Source of the DNA: UBA5314 sp040217815
GTDB taxonomy: Bacteria > Bacillota > Syntrophomonadia > Syntrophomonadales > Syntrophomonadaceae
Length of the DNA: 64,000 nt
Direction: 5' to 3'
NCBI GenBank assembly: GCA_040217815.1
Contig: JBEHWI010000009.1
Coordinates: 35,419 to 99,418 of the forward strand
The translations under genes and the position numbers were made by a program. Shown here piece by piece: positions 53,248-63,293 of the stretch. The notes beneath the pieces were generated by a model. That model was not told where the DNA came from and ran no database searches. It was given only the letters and a program-made list of their open reading frames with translations. Each line of letters opens with the position of its first letter. Positions within the stretch are counted from its first letter, which is position 1.

Positions 53248-53985
53248 ATGTGGACTAGACGGGATTTAAAAACCAGGGCCAAAACAGTACTCAAAACCTC
53301 GTACTGGCAGGCGTTTCTGGTAAGTTTGATCATTGGTATTGCCGGCGGAAACGGCTCACCCAGCTTTAATTGGAACACGGGAAGTTCGGATTTTAGTTCA
53401 TCATCGGATCTCTTTGGGGGCGGGGATATGACCGCGTTTATTATTTTGGCGGTTGTTCTGTCCATTGTAGGCTTTATCCTGCTGCTGGTCATGGCCTTTA
53501 GAATCTTTCTAGGCTACCCGCTGGAAATAGGAGGCCGCAAGTACTTCGTTCAATCGCAGCAAGAGATGGTGGATATGAACCATCTCGGATTTGCTTTTAA
53601 CCGGGCCAGGTATTGGGACATCATAAAGTCCATGTTCTGGCGGGCCTTAATGAATTTTCTATGGTACCTGCTCCTCATCATACCAGGTATTGTTATGGCT
53701 TATGCCTACCGTATGGTACCCTATATCCTGGCCGATAATCCCAACATCGGATACAAGCGAGCCCTGCAGCTCAGCGTCGACATGACCAGGGGCCATAAAT
53801 TTAGAATATTTGTCCTGGATCTTTCTTTCATCGGGTGGATTTTGCTGGGGGTGCTGGCTTTGTTTATAGGGGTTTTATTTGTAATGCCTTACATCAATGC
53901 CACCAATGCCGAATTGTACCTGGTCTTGCGCCAAAGCGCACTCGATAGGGGAATGTGCAGCAAAGAGGAACTCGCTTTATCATAA
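53248..53985 (+). CDS. DUF975 membrane protein
   Basis: 245 residues. Starts MWTRRDLKTRAKTVLKTSYW, the DUF975 N-terminal motif, followed by several membrane helices and a Ser/Gly-rich loop (about 35-55). Family function is unknown. ATG 53248 is eight bases after AAGGAGGGG; earlier frame codons lie before that site. Stands alone. Confidence 0.82.
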   Translation: MWTRRDLKTRAKTVLKTSYWQAFLVSLIIGIAGGNGSPSFNWNTGSSDFSSSSDLFGGGDMTAFIILAVVLSIVGFILLLVMAFRIFLGYPLEIGGRKYFVQSQQEMVDMNHLGFAFNRARYWDIIKSMFWRALMNFLWYLLLIIPGIVMAYAYRMVPYILADNPNIGYKRALQLSVDMTRGHKFRIFVLDLSFIGWILLGVLALFIGVLFVMPYINATNAELYLVLRQSALDRGMCSKEELALS

Positions 53986-53999
53986 ATTACGTTCAGAGC

Positions 54000-54038
54000 A
54001 AGCAGCGGAGCGGCATAAAAGTCGAGCCCCTGCTTTTT
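54000..54038 (+). terminator. Possible terminator after DUF975
   Basis: AAGCAGCGG pairs with CCCCTGCTT (one mismatch), then TTTT. Confidence 0.5.
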
Positions 54039-54190
54039 CACTTCCGATGATCCTAAAGTACCTTAGAATAGACTGCTATCCAAAAACAGCAACTGATTTT
54101 ACGTAACATAATAAACATATACAATGCTATTATATAATTATTGGAAATTGATAATAAAATCTCACGGGCTGGATAGGGGATGAATATTAT

Positions 54191-55879
54191 TTGATCAGGA
54201 TGAAAAACCAACGAATTTTATTATGGTTGGCTCTGGCCTTATCGGTGAGTATATTTAGCGGTATAGCCGCAACTAATACCGGGCAGGCTGCAGAGGATAT
54301 TGCCAATACGCCCGGCAATGCTTCCAAATCTACAACCAGCCTCCCCAGGCCTGTTACAGTTCACTTTAATGATGCCCAGCTTGAAGCGGCCATACGCAAC
54401 GCATTGAATAAATCTAGCGGAGATATTACTGATGTCGATATGGCCTCCTTGACTTTGTTATATGCGTGGTCTAAAGGCATAACCGATATAAGCGGCCTGG
54501 AATATGCAGTCAACTTGCAGACTCTATATCTTTTCGATAACCAGATCAGTGATTTAACTTCCCTGGCCAATTTGAAAGTTTTGAAGCTGGTGGATATACG
54601 CAATAATAATCTTAACCTTTCGCCTGGTTCGGACGCGATGAGAATAATCAATACCCTGGAAAGCACCGGGGCAAGAGTATCATATAACCGGCAGAATATG
54701 AAAAACAATGAATCAGCTCTACATATTATCATAAGGGATCAATTAGGTATACCCGATGGGGAAGAGTTAACCGGGCAAAATATGGCCGGGTTAACCCGTT
54801 TAACTTTATCCGGAGGAAACATTCAGGATCTGAGCGGACTGGAACTTGCCGTCAATTTGCAGAAGCTCGATCTCTCAGCGAACAAGATAACCGATATATC
54901 GCCTTTATACGGTTTGACCAACTTGAATGATCTCGATCTCCAGCTCAATCAAATCAGCGACATATCACCTTTAGAAAACTTGACCGGTTTACGCTCTCTT
55001 AATCTCGGACATAACCAGGTCAGTGATATATCCAGTCTGGCCAATATGACTCATATGCAGAGTATTTTTATTTGGGAAAATAACATCTCTGACATTTCTG
55101 TTCTGGTTAATATGCCTGAATTGGAGCATATTTCTGCCGGAGAAAACCAACTTTCAGATATTTCATCACTGGCCAATCACAAGTCATTAAAAACCATTTA
55201 TTTGGGAAACAATCGTATCAAGGATATATCTTCATTGGCAGGCTTATCCGTTTTAAATTATCTCAGGCTGAACCAAAACCAGATTGGAGATATAATGCCA
55301 TTGGCCAATTTGACTGAATTGGAAACACTCGAAATATATGGGAATCAGGTTTCTGATATATCACCATTATCGAAGTTAACCAAAATAAAAAGGCTTATTT
55401 TATAGGATAACAAGATCAGCGACATATCTCCATTAGCCAATTTGGCTGAAATACAAGAGCTGGATCTTCACACCAACCGCATCAGCGACATTTCAAGCTT
55501 GACCAATCTGAAAAGCGTGCAAAAGCTTTATCTGCAGAATAACCAGATCACTAACATCTCCCTTCTGGCTGGTTTGACCAATCTGCAAATGCTAGAAATC
55601 GAAAACAACCAGATCCGCGATATTTCCTGCCTGTCCTATTTAACTGTTCTGAACTATGCAGATGTGCGCAATAATTATCTGGACCTTACTCCCGAATCTT
55701 CCGCCATGAAAGTAATTACAACCCTTATCAATAATGGCGTCCAGGTTAAATATACTCCGCAGAGGGGAGAATCCATTTTCAACCGGTTATCGGGGATGGT
55801 ATTGCCAGGTATCTTGATTCTGGCAGTGGCAGCCGGTGTGGTGTTGGGATTAATGAAAAAAAGAAATAAAGCAGCGTAA
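54191..55879 (+). pseudogene. Leucine-rich-repeat surface protein gene interrupted by an in-frame TAG
   Basis: A single reading frame of 562 codons with one internal TAG at 55403-55405 (codon 405). Layout: signal peptide (about 1-35), a capping segment, about fifteen 22-residue SDS22/internalin-type repeats (LDLSANKITDISPLYGL and similar), and a C-terminal membrane helix (LPGILILAVAAGVVLGLM) with KKR. The repeats run unbroken through the TAG (LIL-stop-DNKISDISP), where other repeats have a residue such as Tyr or Phe, so one base change made the stop. It is either a recent nonsense mutation or a read-through codon. Without read-through the anchor is lost. TTG 54191 follows AGGGGATGA. Confidence 0.85.
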
Positions 55880-56006
55880 ACTTTATTTCTTCTTAATATA
55901 ATTATTTGTATTTATTTATACGGGCGGTATTGAGTGAAGGAATCAGTGCAACTGTTAAAGAACGCCTCATCTTGTCAAAGCAAAAGTGCGGAATGTGATT
56001 TTTAAG

Positions 56007-56948
56007 CTATATAGACATGACCACACAGTTCTTGCTCTTGTTCTTCCCTTCGTACAGGGCCTGGTCGGCCTGGTTGATATTGGCATCCAGGTCAATATCG
56101 GGATTAAATTCGGTTCCCCCGATGGTAACCGTAACGGAAATACTGATGTCTCTCACTTCAACTGAAGATTCCTCAATACAACTGCGTATCTTCTCGGCGG
56201 CACTATGAGCCCCCAAAGCATTGGTTTCAGGGAGCAGAATCAGGAATTCTTCGCCACCCCACCTGGAAACCATGTCGTGCTGGCGAAGATGGGTTCTGGT
56301 AACCTCCACAACGTGTTTGATGACGCAGTCGCCGATTTCGTGGCCATAAGTATCATTGACATTCTTGAAATTGTCTATATCGACCATCAGAATGCAAAAT
56401 TCTTTATTATTGCGTTTATAGCGCGATATTTCTTCATTCATCCGATTGACAGCTTCCCGGCGGTTGAAAATACCGGTAAGGGGATCAATCGATGCCATTA
56501 CTTCGAGCTTTTCAAGCAGGATATTGAGCTCATTATTATTTCTTTCCAACCGGGCGGCATATTCGGCCAGCGCTTCACGTGATTTTTTGAGTTCAATATG
56601 GCTGCGCACCCGCGCATAAAGCTCATGGGGATTGAAGGGTTTGGCTATATAATCCTGACCACCGGCGTCAAAACCGTTTACAATATCATCGCTCTGATTG
56701 CGGGCAGTTATAAAGATAAGGGGTATATCAGCGGTCTGCCGGCCGCCTTTTAACAAACGACAGGCAGTAAATCCATCCATATCGGGCATCATCACGTCCA
56801 TGAGGATTAAATCCGGTTTTATTTCAGCCGCCAGCTGCACCGCTTTTGTACCGTTGTTGGCCACAAATATCTCATATTGATCGCGCAGCAATTCACCCAG
56901 CAATTTTATGTTTACCGGCACATCGTCAACAATCAGAATCCTGTCCAA
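56007..56948 (-). CDS. Response regulator with GGDEF diguanylate cyclase domain
   Basis: 313 residues: receiver domain (phospho-acceptor D51 in LILMDVMMPDMDG), coiled-coil linker (about 118-152), then a GGDEF domain with active site GGEEF at 231-235. RQHD at 222-225, five residues before it, is the product-inhibition I-site. It should make c-di-GMP when phosphorylated. TTG 56948 begins four bases after the kinase stop and uses AAGGATG at the kinase end as ribosome binding site. The upstream kinase is the obvious partner. Confidence 0.93.
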   Translation of the reverse strand: MDRILIVDDVPVNIKLLGELLRDQYEIFVANNGTKAVQLAAEIKPDLILMDVMMPDMDGFTACRLLKGGRQTADIPLIFITARNQSDDIVNGFDAGGQDYIAKPFNPHELYARVRSHIELKKSREALAEYAARLERNNNELNILLEKLEVMASIDPLTGIFNRREAVNRMNEEISRYKRNNKEFCILMVDIDNFKNVNDTYGHEIGDCVIKHVVEVTRTHLRQHDMVSRWGGEEFLILLPETNALGAHSAAEKIRSCIEESSVEVRDISISVTVTIGGTEFNPDIDLDANINQADQALYEGKNKSKNCVVMSI

Positions 56949-56952
56949 ATCA

Positions 56953-59900
56953 TCACATCCTTAAAGAATTTATCCGTGCAGTCCATAACTGAAGGGCATC
57001 CAAGGCCCGTTCAAAATCAAATTCTTCGGCAGCCCGTGCTAATTCTATATACTCGGGATCCGTACATCCTGGATAGAGCAGGTTAATCCTCTCTAAGCTG
57101 TCTCCGGCATCAAAGCTGTGATTGCTTAACTGATCTTTAAGGGTTTGCATCAGGGAAAGCAGCTCCGGCCGTTTCGCCTCTTCCAGGCCGGCTGCCGGGG
57201 AGGGAGGCGCGGCGGCGCCACTGCCTAATACGTCCCGATTACTCAATACTTCGTTAAGGCAAAAAGCCAGGTCAGCCAGGCTGTCATCCCAACTGGTGTT
57301 TTCTGCTTTATCCACCAGCAGCACTTCCAACCGGTCTGCCGCCTGGTACAAACCCTGGGCACCGATGTTGCCAGCCGCTCCCTTGATGCTGTGGACCAAC
57401 TGGCGGGCTTTTTCCGAATCGTGTTTTAGGTCCTTTTTGATTTCATCAATTGCTCCCGCAAAACTGGTGCAAAACTCCAGGATGATCTTTTTCAACAGTT
57501 CCTGGTTGCCCATTACCCTCTGCAAACCCTTGCTTGCATCAATTCCCGGCAGTATCGGCAAGTCGGATTTAACATTGGAGGGGTGGACCACCGGGCTTGA
57601 TTCTTCTAAAGCCCGCTCCGTATTAATCCATTTATCGAGTGTTGAGATCAGATTCTGTGGATCTACCGGTTTAGGTGTGTGGTCGTTCATTCCTATTTCC
57701 AGACACCGCTCCCGGTCGCCGCTCATGGCATGGGCCGTCATTGCAATTATGGGCAGGTTGATGTATTCAGGCATGGAGCGAAGCACCCGGGTGGTCTCAA
57801 AGCCATCCATTTCAGGCATTTGCAGGTCCATCAACACCGCGTCAAAACTTTCGCTGTCTATTATATCGAGAGCTTTGCGGCCATTGTCAGCAACAGTTAC
57901 CGACATCCCGACGTTGCGGAGTATTTCACAGGCCACCTGCTGGTTTATGGCATTATCTTCCACCAAAAGCACCTTTTTGCCGGTCAAGCCGGTGGCAGCT
58001 TCCGTAACCGAGCCGTTTCTCTCGTACGCTGCCTGCTTATTTCCTGTTTTGGTCAAGACAGATACTATGCTATCGATAAGCTGCGACTTGGACACCGGTT
58101 TGGTAAGGAAAGAGCTTACCCCTAGCTCTTCAGCTTCATCTTTAATCTCGTCAAGATCGTAAGCGGATACCATTATAATAGAGGGAATGGCGGCCGGTGT
58201 CATAAGCTGTTTCAACCTTTGCACGGTTGCCGTACCTGTCATTTCCGGCATTTTCCAATCAATCAGGATTAAATTAAAATCATCCCCGACATTGTTCTGC
58301 ATAAGGCCAATGGCTTCAAAGCCAGACGCCGCTGCAACCACCTTGAAACCAGATGATTCCAGGTAGTTTCGCAGTATCTCACGCGAGGTATCATTGTCAT
58401 CTACAACCAGAACTTTGCTGCCCAACAATTCCTCCCTGCACACCAGTTCCTGGGAATCGTGCTCTTCTATCACCGTAAATGGCACGGTGAAATAGAAGGT
58501 GCTGCCCTGACCAAATACGCTTTCGGCTCCAATATTTCCACCCATCATTTCCACCAAACTCTTGCATATGGCCAGGCCTAAACCGGTTCCTCCATATTTA
58601 CGAGTAATCGAGTTATCCGCCTGATTGAAGGATTGGAACAGATGCTCCATCTGTTCCGGAGTCATACCAATACCAGTATCGGAGACTGAAAACTTGAGGG
58701 TTAACCGGTCACCGGCATCCCGGCTCAGGGGCTCAATCTTGATGACTATTTCGCCCTGATCGGTAAACTTTATCGCGTTGCTGGTCAAATTGATCAACAC
58801 CTGCTCTAATCGCAGAGGATCGCCATCCAGATACAGAGGGGTTTCCGGGGCGATATTTAGAAGCAAGGGCAATCCCTTGCGCTTGGCTTGATGGCCAAGC
58901 CCATTAAATACATTGGTTGTTACACTATCCAGGTTAAAATGCATATTTTCTATAAATACTTTCCCGGCTTCAATCTTGGAAAAATCGAGTATGTCGTTGA
59001 TTATTTCGAGCAGATGGCGGGATTGCATGTCTATCTTGTTTAAGTAGTCGTGCTGCCTGGAAGTAAGATCAGTCTGCAGGGCGAGGTGGGTTAAGCCCAT
59101 TATACCGTTCATGGGCGTCCGGATTTCATGGCTCATATTGGCCAGAAATTCGCTCTTGGCCCGGGTGGCCTCTTCCGCCTGCTCTTTGGCTGCTGCCAAT
59201 TCCGCGGTCCGTTCCAATACTCTTCGTTCCAATTCGGAGTTCAATTTGATCAAATCCTGGAGCATAGCGTTTAACGAGCGGGCCAGGTCGGCTATTTCAG
59301 CATCACCGTCAATATTTATTACCTGTCCCAAATCGCCTTCGGCGATAGCATGGGCTTCTTTATTAAGTTTCTGCAACGGCTTGATAATAGTCTTTTCACT
59401 AAAACCCAGCCCTTTTCTAAAGGCAATCAGGGTGGTGAGCATCAAGAGGCCCAATAGTACGGCCCCCAAAATAATCATCCCTTGAAAAGCATTTATTACC
59501 GGGTTTTCTACAATTACTCCCCAGCCGGTTAGATCAATGCGGGAAGTGGCGCCAATAACCCGCTGCCCCTTCAGACCAATATAGGTGGAGCTTCCCGGTA
59601 AACCGGAAATGCCCAAGTTGGAACCGGTGGATGGATTTCCTGAACCGGACGGAGCTTCAAGAACCGCTCCATCAGGCAAAGGACGGTTGTCAGGACTTCC
59701 CGCCGGGCCCGGATTATTTGCATCAGGCCCCGCTTCTACTTTTCCCTGGCTTTTGGGTCCAGGAAGTTCGGCCCCATCCGGAGATGAATAGTTGGGACTG
59801 CGTCCTGCTGAACTCTGATTGATCAAATTCTTAACCGCTTCTATTTCCCGCAGGTCCTTTTTCTCCTGGACAGCCAAGGCATCCTGGGATGCGATCATCA

Positions 59901-60513
59901 TGCCGTTCCGGTCAACGATATAAACGTAGGCATCCGGTTCGTGGTTGTATTTTGAGGCCACTTTCCACCAGTTAGCCACATTTACTTCTACCAGCAATAC
60001 GCCTTTAATCTTATCACTCTCATCACTGATCGGTGCGCTTATGCTTAAATAGGGTAGATTGTTGGCAATATGTATTTCACCAACCGAAGACTTTCCAACT
60101 TTAGCATCATTCATCAGTTTTTGCATATTTAGCTGAGTTTGCTCTTCAAAGGGCTTAACACCGCGCCGGGTTAAGGTTTTAACCTCTTGGCCCGATGAAT
60201 CATAAATACTAACCAGGTCAAATTCGCTGTTGGAGTTCATAATACTCAAGGCTTTTCTATTAAGCAGTTCAGGATTCTGAGCGGGGTCTACAGTTTGCGA
60301 AAGAGCTTTAACCTGGCTGACAGTATGATCTAAATACCCGGACAGGGCCACAGACATCATTTCCGCCATTTGCACGTTTTGTCCTTCGATGCTGGAGCTG
60401 TTTACCCGGTAGTAAACGGTCATAAATATCCCGGTTAAAATAAACATTGGAACAACTGCGAACAGTATCAATATAGTATAAAATCTCCTGGTAATACTCC
60501 GGTTTTTATTCAT
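56953..60513 (-). CDS. Hybrid sensor histidine kinase with two receiver domains and HPt
   Basis: 1186 residues: membrane helix (about 12-35), a Cache-like extracellular domain, second helix (about 345-366), HAMP, HisKA with H462 in SHEIRTPMNG, HATPase (NAIKF, DTGIGM, GGTGLGLAI), receiver 1 (D752), receiver 2 (D896 in VLMDLQMPEMDGF) and HPt (H1041 in HSIKGAAGN). The outside region has a Pro/Gly/Ser-rich insertion (about residues 238-310). ATG 60513 is preferred because GGAG lies eight bases upstream; the earlier TTG at 60549 has none. It starts a two-gene operon with the GGDEF regulator. Confidence 0.92.
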   Translation of the reverse strand: MNKNRSITRRFYTILILFAVVPMFILTGIFMTVYYRVNSSSIEGQNVQMAEMMSVALSGYLDHTVSQVKALSQTVDPAQNPELLNRKALSIMNSNSEFDLVSIYDSSGQEVKTLTRRGVKPFEEQTQLNMQKLMNDAKVGKSSVGEIHIANNLPYLSISAPISDESDKIKGVLLVEVNVANWWKVASKYNHEPDAYVYIVDRNGMMIASQDALAVQEKKDLREIEAVKNLINQSSAGRSPNYSSPDGAELPGPKSQGKVEAGPDANNPGPAGSPDNRPLPDGAVLEAPSGSGNPSTGSNLGISGLPGSSTYIGLKGQRVIGATSRIDLTGWGVIVENPVINAFQGMIILGAVLLGLLMLTTLIAFRKGLGFSEKTIIKPLQKLNKEAHAIAEGDLGQVINIDGDAEIADLARSLNAMLQDLIKLNSELERRVLERTAELAAAKEQAEEATRAKSEFLANMSHEIRTPMNGIMGLTHLALQTDLTSRQHDYLNKIDMQSRHLLEIINDILDFSKIEAGKVFIENMHFNLDSVTTNVFNGLGHQAKRKGLPLLLNIAPETPLYLDGDPLRLEQVLINLTSNAIKFTDQGEIVIKIEPLSRDAGDRLTLKFSVSDTGIGMTPEQMEHLFQSFNQADNSITRKYGGTGLGLAICKSLVEMMGGNIGAESVFGQGSTFYFTVPFTVIEEHDSQELVCREELLGSKVLVVDDNDTSREILRNYLESSGFKVVAAASGFEAIGLMQNNVGDDFNLILIDWKMPEMTGTATVQRLKQLMTPAAIPSIIMVSAYDLDEIKDEAEELGVSSFLTKPVSKSQLIDSIVSVLTKTGNKQAAYERNGSVTEAATGLTGKKVLLVEDNAINQQVACEILRNVGMSVTVADNGRKALDIIDSESFDAVLMDLQMPEMDGFETTRVLRSMPEYINLPIIAMTAHAMSGDRERCLEIGMNDHTPKPVDPQNLISTLDKWINTERALEESSPVVHPSNVKSDLPILPGIDASKGLQRVMGNQELLKKIILEFCTSFAGAIDEIKKDLKHDSEKARQLVHSIKGAAGNIGAQGLYQAADRLEVLLVDKAENTSWDDSLADLAFCLNEVLSNRDVLGSGAAAPPSPAAGLEEAKRPELLSLMQTLKDQLSNHSFDAGDSLERINLLYPGCTDPEYIELARAAEEFDFERALDALQLWTARINSLRM

Positions 60514-60675
60514 CAAATGACTCCGTTTCATATTGTTTGGCAGGCCCAACAGGGGAGTATTGAGGCTGATTTACCCGTTTGAATTGTTAACATATAATAT
60601 ATATCGATACTTGGCTATTTTTCATGAATATTGTCGGTTTGAATACTTAGTAATTTCCAGGTAATAGTTTCAATG

Positions 60676-60714
60676 CAAAAAAAGACGCGCTTCTTCATAT
60701 GGGAAGGAGCGCGC
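60676..60714 (-). terminator. Terminator of the His-rich DNRLRE gene
   Basis: On the minus strand GCGCGCTCCTTC pairs with GAAGAAGCGCGTC, followed by TTTTTTT. Confidence 0.8.
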
Positions 60715-60754
60715 AGGCTTGGTTTTATAATATTTTGGAGGACAGGTCCAATAA

Positions 60755-61435
60755 TCAGGTGTACTGAACCAGCAGCCGGGGGCCGATATTTACTCTGGCA
60801 CTGTCCACAAAATGCAGGGACCCGGGAGGATTCTCAACAAACACTCTGGGAACCGCATTTACCCCGTGATGACGATGGTGGTGGTGACGGTGGTGATGCT
60901 TATGATGATGCTCATGATGAGGAAAATGTTGAACCGGGTGATGTTCGACCGGCGCAGGGAATGTGTTGTAAATGCCAATCAACGAATTGTTTGCTTCATT
61001 TCCGGTGATTATAAACCCGTTGTTGGGCAGCAGGCCTTTCTGCCAGTTTATAACCAGGCTGGTGGCATCCACCGCAATTGACGACCCGGCTACATTGGCC
61101 GGTGATAAATAGAAAGAATTTACATGGCTAAAATTGGGTTGATTATTCCAGGTCACCGAGAACTCCGACCACGGGCTGACCGGGGCCTGAAGATCGGCAA
61201 AAATGGCTTTTCCGGCTTGAATTTCATTCCGGTAAATGGTGAATATCACCTGGGCGGAAAAAATCTTCGCCCCATGGGGAATGGAACCCAGGGAAAACTT
61301 GAACAAGGACCGGTATAGATCGCCCGGTTGTTTATACTGCCCGAAATAGAGAAACGGTTCCACCCCGAAATTCTGATTGGCGTAGAATTTTGAAATATAG
61401 GTGCTGTGGATGGATTGGATTTCCTTCCTTGCCAT
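60755..61435 (-). CDS. DNRLRE-domain protein with a histidine-rich loop
   Basis: 226 residues without a signal peptide. The beta-rich body matches the DNRLRE domain (YISKFYANQNFG near the start, SLFKFSLGSIPHGAKI, PWSEFSVTWNNQP, DATSLVINWQKG). Residues 165-190 hold 17 histidines, a likely metal-binding insert, before the last strand (ARVNIGPRLLVQYT). DNRLRE domains usually occur in large exported proteins; here it stands alone. ATG 61435 follows AAAGGAGGCATGTTTA. Function unknown; possibly a spore-coat or metal-buffer protein (inference). Confidence 0.8.
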   Translation of the reverse strand: MARKEIQSIHSTYISKFYANQNFGVEPFLYFGQYKQPGDLYRSLFKFSLGSIPHGAKIFSAQVIFTIYRNEIQAGKAIFADLQAPVSPWSEFSVTWNNQPNFSHVNSFYLSPANVAGSSIAVDATSLVINWQKGLLPNNGFIITGNEANNSLIGIYNTFPAPVEHHPVQHFPHHEHHHKHHHRHHHHRHHGVNAVPRVFVENPPGSLHFVDSARVNIGPRLLVQYT

Positions 61436-61633
61436 TAAACATGCCTCCTTTCATCTTTTTTCCATATATCTTATTGATGAAAAATGTTTTTGGTGTGTTT
61501 TTTTGCTTAAAAAAAACGAATTGCAGTCAGGATGATTTTTAGCCCCCCAAACATCTTACTTGCTGCCCAATAAGCTGTGCTAATATGATGAAAAGAGTCT
61601 GCCAATCCTTAACTTGAAACGAGGTTGATAAAC

Positions 61634-62896
61634 TTGTTTGTTATAGAAGGACGGCCCAATGAAGAGGGGCAAAAGAAGCCCATCAAGGTATGGTTGAAGG
61701 ACATCGACCATCTGGATGCCAACTGCCTGGAACAGGCCTTAAACCTGGCTGATCTTCCCTTTATACATAAGTGGGTGGCCCTGATGCCCGACACCCACAT
61801 GGGGTACGGTATGCCGATTGGCGGGGTCATTGCCGCCCGGGAAGTCATCATCCCCAATGCCGTAGGGGTTGACATCGGCTGTGGTATGGCTTTCCTGCGC
61901 ACCAACATACCGGTGGAGCTTATCCGCTCGTGCGTCACCGGCCAGGGCCCGCTGGCCAAAGTGATAAGCAGCAGCATTTTGCGCGATATTCCGGTGGGGT
62001 TTGCTCATCATAAGGAGCCGCAGGAGTCGGTCTACCTGGACGGTTTAACGGCCTTGGGCTCTGATTTTGCCAGAGAGATGGATAAACACCCGGAGCTAAC
62101 CGGGGCCTGTTTTCCCTCGGCTTTTAGACAGCTTGGCACGCTGGGGGGCGGCAATCATTTTATTGAACTGCAGGAGGATGAAGATGGCCGGCTCTGTGTC
62201 ATGCTGCACAGCGGCAGCCGCAACGTGGGCAAACAGGTCTGCGACTACTTTAACAAGCTGGCTCGCTCTCTCAACGAGAAATGGCAGAGCCGGGTGCCTC
62301 CGGGGCACCGCCTGGCCTTTCTGCCGGTGGATGATGAAGCCGGGCACTCCTACCTGAGCTGGATGGAAATGTCCATGGCCTTTGCCCGGGAAAACCGGCA
62401 GGCCATGAAAGAGACCGTTAAGTCAATTCTTTTCAACCTGGTCGAAAGGCATACCGGTTTTGAGGATATCCAGGTGGATATGGAGATAAACGCCCACCAC
62501 AATTACGCTGCCCTGGAAAACCACTACGGGGAAAACGTCTGGGTGCACCGCAAGGGAGCGATCCGGGCGCAAAAAGATGAGCTGGGTATTGTGCCCGGTG
62601 CTATGGGCCGGGCCAGCTACATCATAAAGGGAACCGGCAATCCCGAATCCTTCCATTCCTGTTCCCACGGAGCGGGGAGAAAAATGGGAAGGAAAAAAGC
62701 TCTGGCCGCCTACACCTCCCGGGAAGTTCTGCAGGAACTGGCCGACCGGGCGGTGACCCTGGTCAGCCGCAGCACCAGGGACATCGCTGACGAATCGCCC
62801 TTCGTCTACAAAGATATCGACGAGGTGATCGCCCAGGAAGCGGACCTGGCCGTTCCGGTATTGAAGCTTAAGACCGTGGCAGTGGTCAAAGGGTAG
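61634..62896 (+). CDS. rtcB: RtcB-family RNA ligase
   Basis: 420 residues. RtcB joins RNA 2',3'-cyclic phosphate or 3'-phosphate ends to 5'-OH ends using GTP and Mn. Visible are DTHMGYGMPIGGVIA, GVDIGCGM with the metal Cys, GTLGGGNHFIE, LHSGSRNVGK and the guanylylated His region CSHGAGRKMGRKKA. TTG 61634 lies nine bases after GAGG; the TTG at 61625 abuts it. No archease gene is adjacent. Single-gene unit as far as the window shows. Confidence 0.92.
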   Translation: MFVIEGRPNEEGQKKPIKVWLKDIDHLDANCLEQALNLADLPFIHKWVALMPDTHMGYGMPIGGVIAAREVIIPNAVGVDIGCGMAFLRTNIPVELIRSCVTGQGPLAKVISSSILRDIPVGFAHHKEPQESVYLDGLTALGSDFAREMDKHPELTGACFPSAFRQLGTLGGGNHFIELQEDEDGRLCVMLHSGSRNVGKQVCDYFNKLARSLNEKWQSRVPPGHRLAFLPVDDEAGHSYLSWMEMSMAFARENRQAMKETVKSILFNLVERHTGFEDIQVDMEINAHHNYAALENHYGENVWVHRKGAIRAQKDELGIVPGAMGRASYIIKGTGNPESFHSCSHGAGRKMGRKKALAAYTSREVLQELADRAVTLVSRSTRDIADESPFVYKDIDEVIAQEADLAVPVLKLKTVAVVKG

Positions 62897-63293
62897 GGCG
62901 AAGCCGGAACCATTTTCCTCGTCCTGGCATATTATACCAGATAAGTGCTAGAACGGAGGAGCAACTCTTTAAGTTTGCGTCCCTAATCTGCATATTTGTT
63001 GGCCTTGATTATGATCCAGGCAGGCCTCATGGCGATTTTTAGCGTTTAAGCGCAGGTAAAAGCGCCCTGAGGCCTGCTTTTGTTTTTTTCATCCACTCAC
63101 AGAAGATTCCCATCCCTTTTAAGCCGCTTTTCAGTTTATATTGGACGCGGTTTCAGATGCATGTTTGATAATAAATCGAGAATTTAAATAAAATTTTCAC
63201 CGGTGTTTAAAAACACTTAAACTCTTGTTCCCGATTATTTTTACTTTGCCTTCTATACTGGATTTAACAAACCGAAGAGAGGAATGAAAACTT
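62897..63293 (+). other. Intergenic region after rtcB
   Basis: About 400 bases with no gene. It holds the terminator at 63020-63090 and the ribosome binding site GAAGAGAGGAATG at the end. Nothing else is recognisable. Confidence 0.5.
63020..63090 (+). terminator. Intrinsic terminator downstream of rtcB
   Basis: GCAGGCCTCA (63020-63029) pairs perfectly with TGAGGCCTGC (63068-63077) around an inner GCG-rich hairpin, followed by TTTTGTTTTTTT. Confidence 0.8.

Noticed and set aside
55403..55405. Pyrrolysine codon in the LRR gene
   Set aside because: No pyl genes in the window; the codon sits in a repeat position that normally holds an aromatic or other ordinary residue, so a nonsense mutation is simpler.
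57296..58162. 288-codon plus-strand frame opposite the hybrid kinase
   Set aside because: Antisense to the receiver and HPt domains with intact motifs; Ser-rich shadow without a ribosome binding site.
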